Source of the DNA: an uncultured Lachnospiraceae bacterium
GTDB taxonomy: Bacteria; Bacillota_A; Clostridia; Lachnospirales; Lachnospiraceae
NCBI GenBank assembly: GCA_947175285.1
Contig: CAMWMM010000030.1
Location: forward strand, 1 to 18,541
DNA: 18,541 nt
Direction: 5' to 3'
Part shown: in pieces, positions 15,359-18,541 of the stretch
Layout: each line of letters begins with the position of its first letter
Numbering within the stretch: position 1 is the stretch's first letter
Notes under the pieces: generated by a model
The model's input: only the letters and a program-made list of their open reading frames with translations
Told to the model about the DNA's origin: nothing
Databases searched by the model: none
Program-made: the position numbers and the translations under genes

Positions 15359-15548
15359 TTACCGAAAAAATTCAAAATACAAAACATCAAACGAATTGAT
15401 AAAGTGTAATTCATTATCTTTTTTGCCTGCAGCTTCTTATCGAAAGTTCAATATGGCTTTTCAGCCGCATAACCTCATCACCAATCTGCCTGCAATAAAT
15501 TATTATTTGCAAGTTTTCTTTCATATTTTCAACAATTTGGATATCCAT
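15359..15548 (-). pseudogene. LytTR-family regulator remnant: frameshifted and truncated
   Basis: From ATG 15548, behind GGAGGT, the frame reads as the N-terminus of a small LytTR-type regulator (IIIYCRQIGDEVMRLKSHIEL). At 15442-15446 one base is missing from a T run; the neighbouring frame continues the family sequence with FDKKLQAKKDNELHF and DVLYFE. Homology stops at about 15371, followed by FFR and a stop at 15359, 16 bases past the kinase-like gene. The DNA-binding part of the LytTR domain is lost. The promoter and ribosome site are still good, so a short peptide may be made. Family assignment is from recall. Confidence 0.72.
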
Positions 15549-15565
15549 TTTACACCTCCAATACG

Positions 15566-15594
15566 ATTATAAGTGTTCACGGATTCTTCCTCAA
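15566..15594 (-). promoter_or_regulatory. Surviving promoter of the LytTR-family remnant
   Basis: On the minus strand TTGAGG (15594-15589), 17 bases, then a perfect TATAAT (15571-15566), 17 bases before the remnant's start codon. Upstream, 15595-15672 holds nothing I can name, though one minus-strand frame stays open through it. Confidence 0.6.
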
Positions 15595-15672
15595 GCATTC
15601 CGCGGTAAGAGGTACAAAACAGGTATGTATGGAGCCGTTCATTGAACATTGTGTATGAAGCAGATTTTAAAA

Positions 15673-16458
15673 TCAAGAGTAAAGGAATGTCGTGCTGTTC
15701 AGGCCATGTACGAATATTCTTTCAAATGGAAACAGAACTTTACCGTTTTCACATGGTTTGTAGTATTCAGCAGTCCTCTTTTTTAAGTGAGCTAAAAATT
15801 CTTTTTCTTGTGATTCCGAAAGCCTTTTCAAATATGGAATCAAAGCTGTGCTCTTTACAAATTCAACTATTGCATCACTGCTATCCATTTGATGAATATA
15901 ATTTGTCTGCCATACTTCCACATCAGAATAATATTTTGACACCATATTATAATAGGTTGTAAGTGAATGATTATGACAATTGTTATGCATATCGGTAAAA
16001 ATATCACCATTAGTATCAAATTCTTTGGCTGATTCTCTAATAATATTGGCAATCATCATAGGTTTAAAATTTGGAATCTGCAAAGCCAGTATACCGTTTT
16101 CTCTTATACACTTCCGTATATTTTTAATAAAATTTTCCTGATCGGAAAGCCATTGCAAAAAAGCATTTGAGAATACCAAATCGAATTGTCCCAAATCCTC
16201 CAAACTTTCGCTGCAATCTCTTTGTATCCATTTTACATCAGGCAAAAGTTTCTTCGCATTTTCCAGCATAGCAGCAGATAAATCTACACCTACAATTTCT
16301 GCCTCCGGGAATCTATTTTTAAGAGCCAAAGTGCTCATGCCTGTTCCACAGCCTACATCTAATATTCGTACGCATATTTTATCTATTCTATTTGCCAAAT
16401 CAATTGACGGCTGCATTCTTTCTTTGTTAAATGTATCATATAAGTTCGCATTCCACAT
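15673..16458 (-). CDS. SAM-dependent methyltransferase, trans-aconitate 2-methyltransferase-like
   Basis: A 261-residue class I methyltransferase. It opens with WNANLYDTFNKER, has the SAM motif ILDVGCGTGMSTLAL (about 32-46), the acidic motif II VGVDLSAAML, motif IV DLVFSNAFLQWL, and a C-terminal half (VWQTNYIHQM, FVKSTALIPYL) that follows the Tam family, which esterifies trans-aconitate with a methyl group. Similarity ends at FERIFV; the last ten residues differ from relatives and may reflect a junction. GGAGAG lies nine bases before ATG 16458. It is divergent from the LysR gene, its likely regulator. The true substrate is unproven. Confidence 0.85.
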   Translation of the reverse strand: MWNANLYDTFNKERMQPSIDLANRIDKICVRILDVGCGTGMSTLALKNRFPEAEIVGVDLSAAMLENAKKLLPDVKWIQRDCSESLEDLGQFDLVFSNAFLQWLSDQENFIKNIRKCIRENGILALQIPNFKPMMIANIIRESAKEFDTNGDIFTDMHNNCHNHSLTTYYNMVSKYYSDVEVWQTNYIHQMDSSDAIVEFVKSTALIPYLKRLSESQEKEFLAHLKKRTAEYYKPCENGKVLFPFERIFVHGLNSTTFLYS

Positions 16459-16512
16459 ATATTATCACTCTCCAATCATTTTGTATCATAATTGCATACT
16501 GTCTTTCGTTTC

Positions 16513-16545
16513 TTGAATTATACTTTTGTCAATGATATAATTCAA
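16513..16545. promoter_or_regulatory. Fully overlapping, symmetric divergent promoters
   Basis: On the plus strand TTGAAT (16513-16518), 17 bases, TATAAT (16536-16541) faces the LysR gene. On the minus strand TTGAAT (16545-16540), 17 bases, TATAAT (16522-16517) faces the methyltransferase. Each -35 plus the opposite -10 makes a perfect 10-bp inverted repeat: TTGAATTATA with TATAATTCAA, 13 bases apart. The two polymerase sites occupy the same DNA and should exclude each other. Confidence 0.75.
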
Positions 16546-16555
16546 ATATATGTAA

Positions 16556-16572
16556 TTTATAATATATATAAA
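16556..16572. promoter_or_regulatory. Candidate LysR operator (AT-rich dyad)
   Basis: TTTATA (16556-16561) and TATAAA (16567-16572) form an inverted repeat 23 bases before the LysR start codon. It fits the loose T-N11-A pattern of LysR sites, but the area is very AT-rich, so this is weak. Confidence 0.3.
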
Positions 16573-16594
16573 ATGAATTTATAGGAGAGCCGAT

Positions 16595-17473
16595 ATGGAA
16601 ACATTTGATAATCTTTCAAGATATAAAATCTTTCTTGCGGTTGCGGAGTGCAAAAGCATTTCAAAGGCGGCTGTGCAATTATATATATCTCAACCGGCAG
16701 TCAGTATCACCATTAAGAAAATGGAAGACAGTCTTAATACAACTCTTTTTATCAGGAAATCAAAAGGAGTGGAACTGACAGAAAACGGAAGAAAGTTATA
16801 TGAGAATGCGAAACGGGCATTCAATATACTTTTAGATACGGAAGACAGGCTCAGATTTCATCAGAATACAGGATATTTGCGTATAGCCGCCAGTAATGTG
16901 TTATGCAAGCATTTTCTTATGCCTTATCTAAAAGAATTTACAAGTTTATATCCTAATACGGATGTGTCTATTACCTGCACATCATCATCCGCAGCCTGCT
17001 CAATGGTAGAACAGTGTAATATAGACTTAGCTCTTGCAGCAAAACCGGAAAATTTAAGAACAGCAATATATCATTCTTTAGGAGTAATTGAATATATATT
17101 CGTTTGTACTCCCGCATATCGGGATAAATTGAATTGTGATAATGACAAGATATTTGAGCATGGCAATATTATATTGCTTGATAAAGATAATGTTTCCCGA
17201 AAGCACTTGAACAGTTATTATGCGCAGAATAAAATTGCGCCTTTGCATATTCTTGAAGTAAACGAAATGGATTTGCTGATTGAATTTGCCAAAATGGGGA
17301 TTGGCGTATCCTGCGTTGTAAAACAATTTGTGGAACAGGAATTAAATGCAGGTTCACTTATTGAAATAGAATTATCTAAACCAATATCCCCTCGTGAAAT
17401 TGGGTTTTTATATAATCGTATTCAGCCGATGAATGAGAATATATTGAAGTTTATTAATATTCAATCGGATTAA
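16595..17473 (+). CDS. LysR-family transcriptional regulator
   Basis: A 292-residue regulator of usual length. The N-terminal winged helix-turn-helix (about residues 6-65) has the family pattern ISKAAVQLYISQPAVS and then LFIRKSKGVELTENG; the rest is a two-lobed ligand-binding domain that starts near GYLRIAAS (about 90). AGGAGA precedes ATG 16595. It is divergent from the methyltransferase gene, the classic arrangement in which the LysR protein controls its neighbour and itself through the shared intergenic region. The inducer is unknown; a tricarboxylic acid or a related metabolite would be consistent with the neighbour, but that is a guess. Confidence 0.93.
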   Translation: METFDNLSRYKIFLAVAECKSISKAAVQLYISQPAVSITIKKMEDSLNTTLFIRKSKGVELTENGRKLYENAKRAFNILLDTEDRLRFHQNTGYLRIAASNVLCKHFLMPYLKEFTSLYPNTDVSITCTSSSAACSMVEQCNIDLALAAKPENLRTAIYHSLGVIEYIFVCTPAYRDKLNCDNDKIFEHGNIILLDKDNVSRKHLNSYYAQNKIAPLHILEVNEMDLLIEFAKMGIGVSCVVKQFVEQELNAGSLIEIELSKPISPREIGFLYNRIQPMNENILKFINIQSD

Positions 17474-17521
17474 ACAAAGCAACTCTACCGCCAGTAGGTG
17501 TTCATTTTTATGCCGGATTTA

Positions 17522-17536
17522 TATAATTTACCGTAA
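17522..17536 (+). promoter_or_regulatory. Possible -10 box and small palindrome before the HTH-ABC gene
   Basis: TATAAT (17522-17527) is followed at once by the 9-base palindrome TTAC-C-GTAA (17528-17536), which would lie near the transcription start, a usual place for a repressor site. No good -35 is seen 17 bases upstream (TGTTCA). Binding by the gene's own XRE-type domain is speculation. Confidence 0.35.
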
Positions 17537-17552
17537 GCAGGAGGGTTGAATA

Positions 17553-18541
17553 ATGAATCAAATCAGAATTGGAGCATTTATTTCCGAACGCCGGAAAGCA
17601 AAAGGCTGGACACAAAGCCAGTTAGCGGAAAAATTAGGAATAACTGATAAAGCCGTTTCAAAATGGGAGACAGGACGGTCTATGCCGGATTTATCTTTGT
17701 TTGTTCCATTATGTACTCTTTTAGACATCACCTTGAATGAATTATTTGCGGGAGAGTGTATTGCAGAAGAGAATTTGAAAGAAAAAGCGGATGAGGTACT
17801 TATGGAAGTAGTTATAAGCTGGCTGGGGCACGATAAATGGGAATCAAAAGAATGTGAAAATATACAACCAAATGTCTTAGAAGTTGAGAATGTTTCTAAG
17901 CTATATGAAAATGTTTCGATAAAACGCGAAACAGAAAATAATTCCGTTTTAGCCGTAAATGATGTAAGTTTCCGGATAGCGAAAGGCAGCTTTGTCGGAA
18001 TTATGGGAGCTTCCGGTTCCGGGAAAACAACATTGCTTAATTTAATAGCCACGATAGATAAACCAACGAATGGAATCATACGAATCAGCGGACAGAATAT
18101 CGTGGATATACCGGAAGAAGATACCGCAGAGTTTCGGCGGAAACATTTAGGTTTTGTTTTTCAAGAATACAATTTGCTTGAAAATTTAACTATCTATGAA
18201 AATATTGCACTTGCTTTGACAATCAAAGATGTTTCCAAAGAAAATATCCGTCCAATGATTTTGAATTTATCTGAAAAGCTGGATATATCGTCCATATTAG
18301 ATAAATTTCCATATGAGGTATCGGGAGGACAACGGCAGCGCTGCGCCTGTGCCCGCGCCATAGTGGTAAATCCAGACATTATACTTGCGGACGAGCCTAC
18401 CGGGGCATTGGATTCCCATGCTGCAAGACAGCTTTTAGACACATTTTCTATGCTTTGCAGAGAATATAGCGCAACCATATTGATGGTCACGCATGATGTT
18501 ATGGCAGCCAGCTATTGTGACAGAATATTGTTTATGAAAGA
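17553..18541 (+). CDS. XRE-type HTH fused to a BceA-like ABC ATPase (3' end outside window)
   Basis: One frame with no stop runs from ATG 17553 (AGGAGGG at 17539-17545) through 329 codons to the window edge. Residues about 1-65 are an XRE/HTH_3 domain (WTQSQLAEKLGITDKAVSKW, then RSMPDLSLF). A charged linker (about 66-105) leads to a full MacB/BceA-class ATPase from residue 109: Walker A GASGSGKTT (152-160), Q-loop FVFQEYNLL, signature SGGQRQR (257-263), Walker B ILADEPTGALDS (D280/E281) and H-loop H314. The ATPase half resembles the gene at 6226 closely. BceB-type permease genes normally follow. I infer a protein that ties transporter state to DNA binding. A frameshift artefact is unlikely, as both halves share one frame. 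Confidence 0.9.
   Translation, partial: MNQIRIGAFISERRKAKGWTQSQLAEKLGITDKAVSKWETGRSMPDLSLFVPLCTLLDITLNELFAGECIAEENLKEKADEVLMEVVISWLGHDKWESKECENIQPNVLEVENVSKLYENVSIKRETENNSVLAVNDVSFRIAKGSFVGIMGASGSGKTTLLNLIATIDKPTNGIIRISGQNIVDIPEEDTAEFRRKHLGFVFQEYNLLENLTIYENIALALTIKDVSKENIRPMILNLSEKLDISSILDKFPYEVSGGQRQRCACARAIVVNPDIILADEPTGALDSHAARQLLDTFSMLCREYSATILMVTHDVMAASYCDRILFMK

Noticed and set aside
15324..15572. Plus-strand open frame of 82 codons after the kinase-like gene
   Set aside because: Antisense to the LytTR-family remnant, which explains the sequence better.
17558..18079. Minus-strand open frame of 173 codons
   Set aside because: Antisense to the HTH-ABC fusion, which has complete domain motifs in the plus-strand frame.

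Overview
The window looks like a chromosomal accessory region of a low-to-mid GC Gram-positive anaerobe of the class Clostridia, most likely a Lachnospiraceae-type gut commensal. The reasons are strong AGGAGG-type ribosome binding sites, tightly packed co-directional genes, a CD3324-family small protein, a LytTR-family remnant, and several peptide-antibiotic sensing and resistance modules of the VanR/VanS-, BcrA- and BceRS/BceAB types. The genus cannot be fixed from the sequence alone.

Region 1 (1-9118, plus strand) is a stacked peptide-antibiotic or cell-envelope stress locus. It starts with the tail of an OmpR-family response regulator and its histidine kinase, closed by a hairpin terminator. 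A promoter with three GCAAGGTT(A/T) repeats at exact 11-bp spacing then leads an operon: ABC-2 permease, BcrA-like ATPase, permease, permease, OmpR-family regulator, and a BceS-like intramembrane-sensing kinase. After a second terminator, a promoter carrying a BceR-type TTACA-N4-TGTTA site drives a BceA-like ATPase and a BceB-like permease with a large extracellular domain. The layout suggests a cascade: the first two-component system induces the operon that encodes the second, which induces the BceAB-like transporter.

Region 2 (9119-10194, minus strand) is partly decayed. It holds a CD3324-family HTH-like protein, a possible 19-residue Cys/His peptide with its own promoter and ribosome binding site, and the wreck of a TrmH/SpoU-family RNA methyltransferase.

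Region 3 (10195-15343, plus strand) is a likely four-gene operon from a good sigma-A promoter: type B carboxylesterase, c-di-GMP phosphodiesterase (PAS-like, degenerate GGDEF, intact EAL), an unrecognised two-TM protein, and a fructosamine-kinase-family protein. Just after it lies a frameshifted and truncated LytTR-family regulator on the minus strand, with its promoter still present.

Region 4 (15673-17473) is a divergent pair: a trans-aconitate-methyltransferase-like enzyme (minus) and a LysR regulator (plus). Between them is a 33-bp symmetric element in which two promoters, each TTGAAT-17-TATAAT, occupy the same DNA in opposite directions.

Region 5 (17553 to the window end) is the most unusual gene: one open frame joining an XRE-type DNA-binding domain to a complete BceA-type ABC ATPase. 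It is cut by the window edge, and its permease would be expected just downstream. It suggests a one-component counterpart of the BceRS-BceAB logic in region 1.
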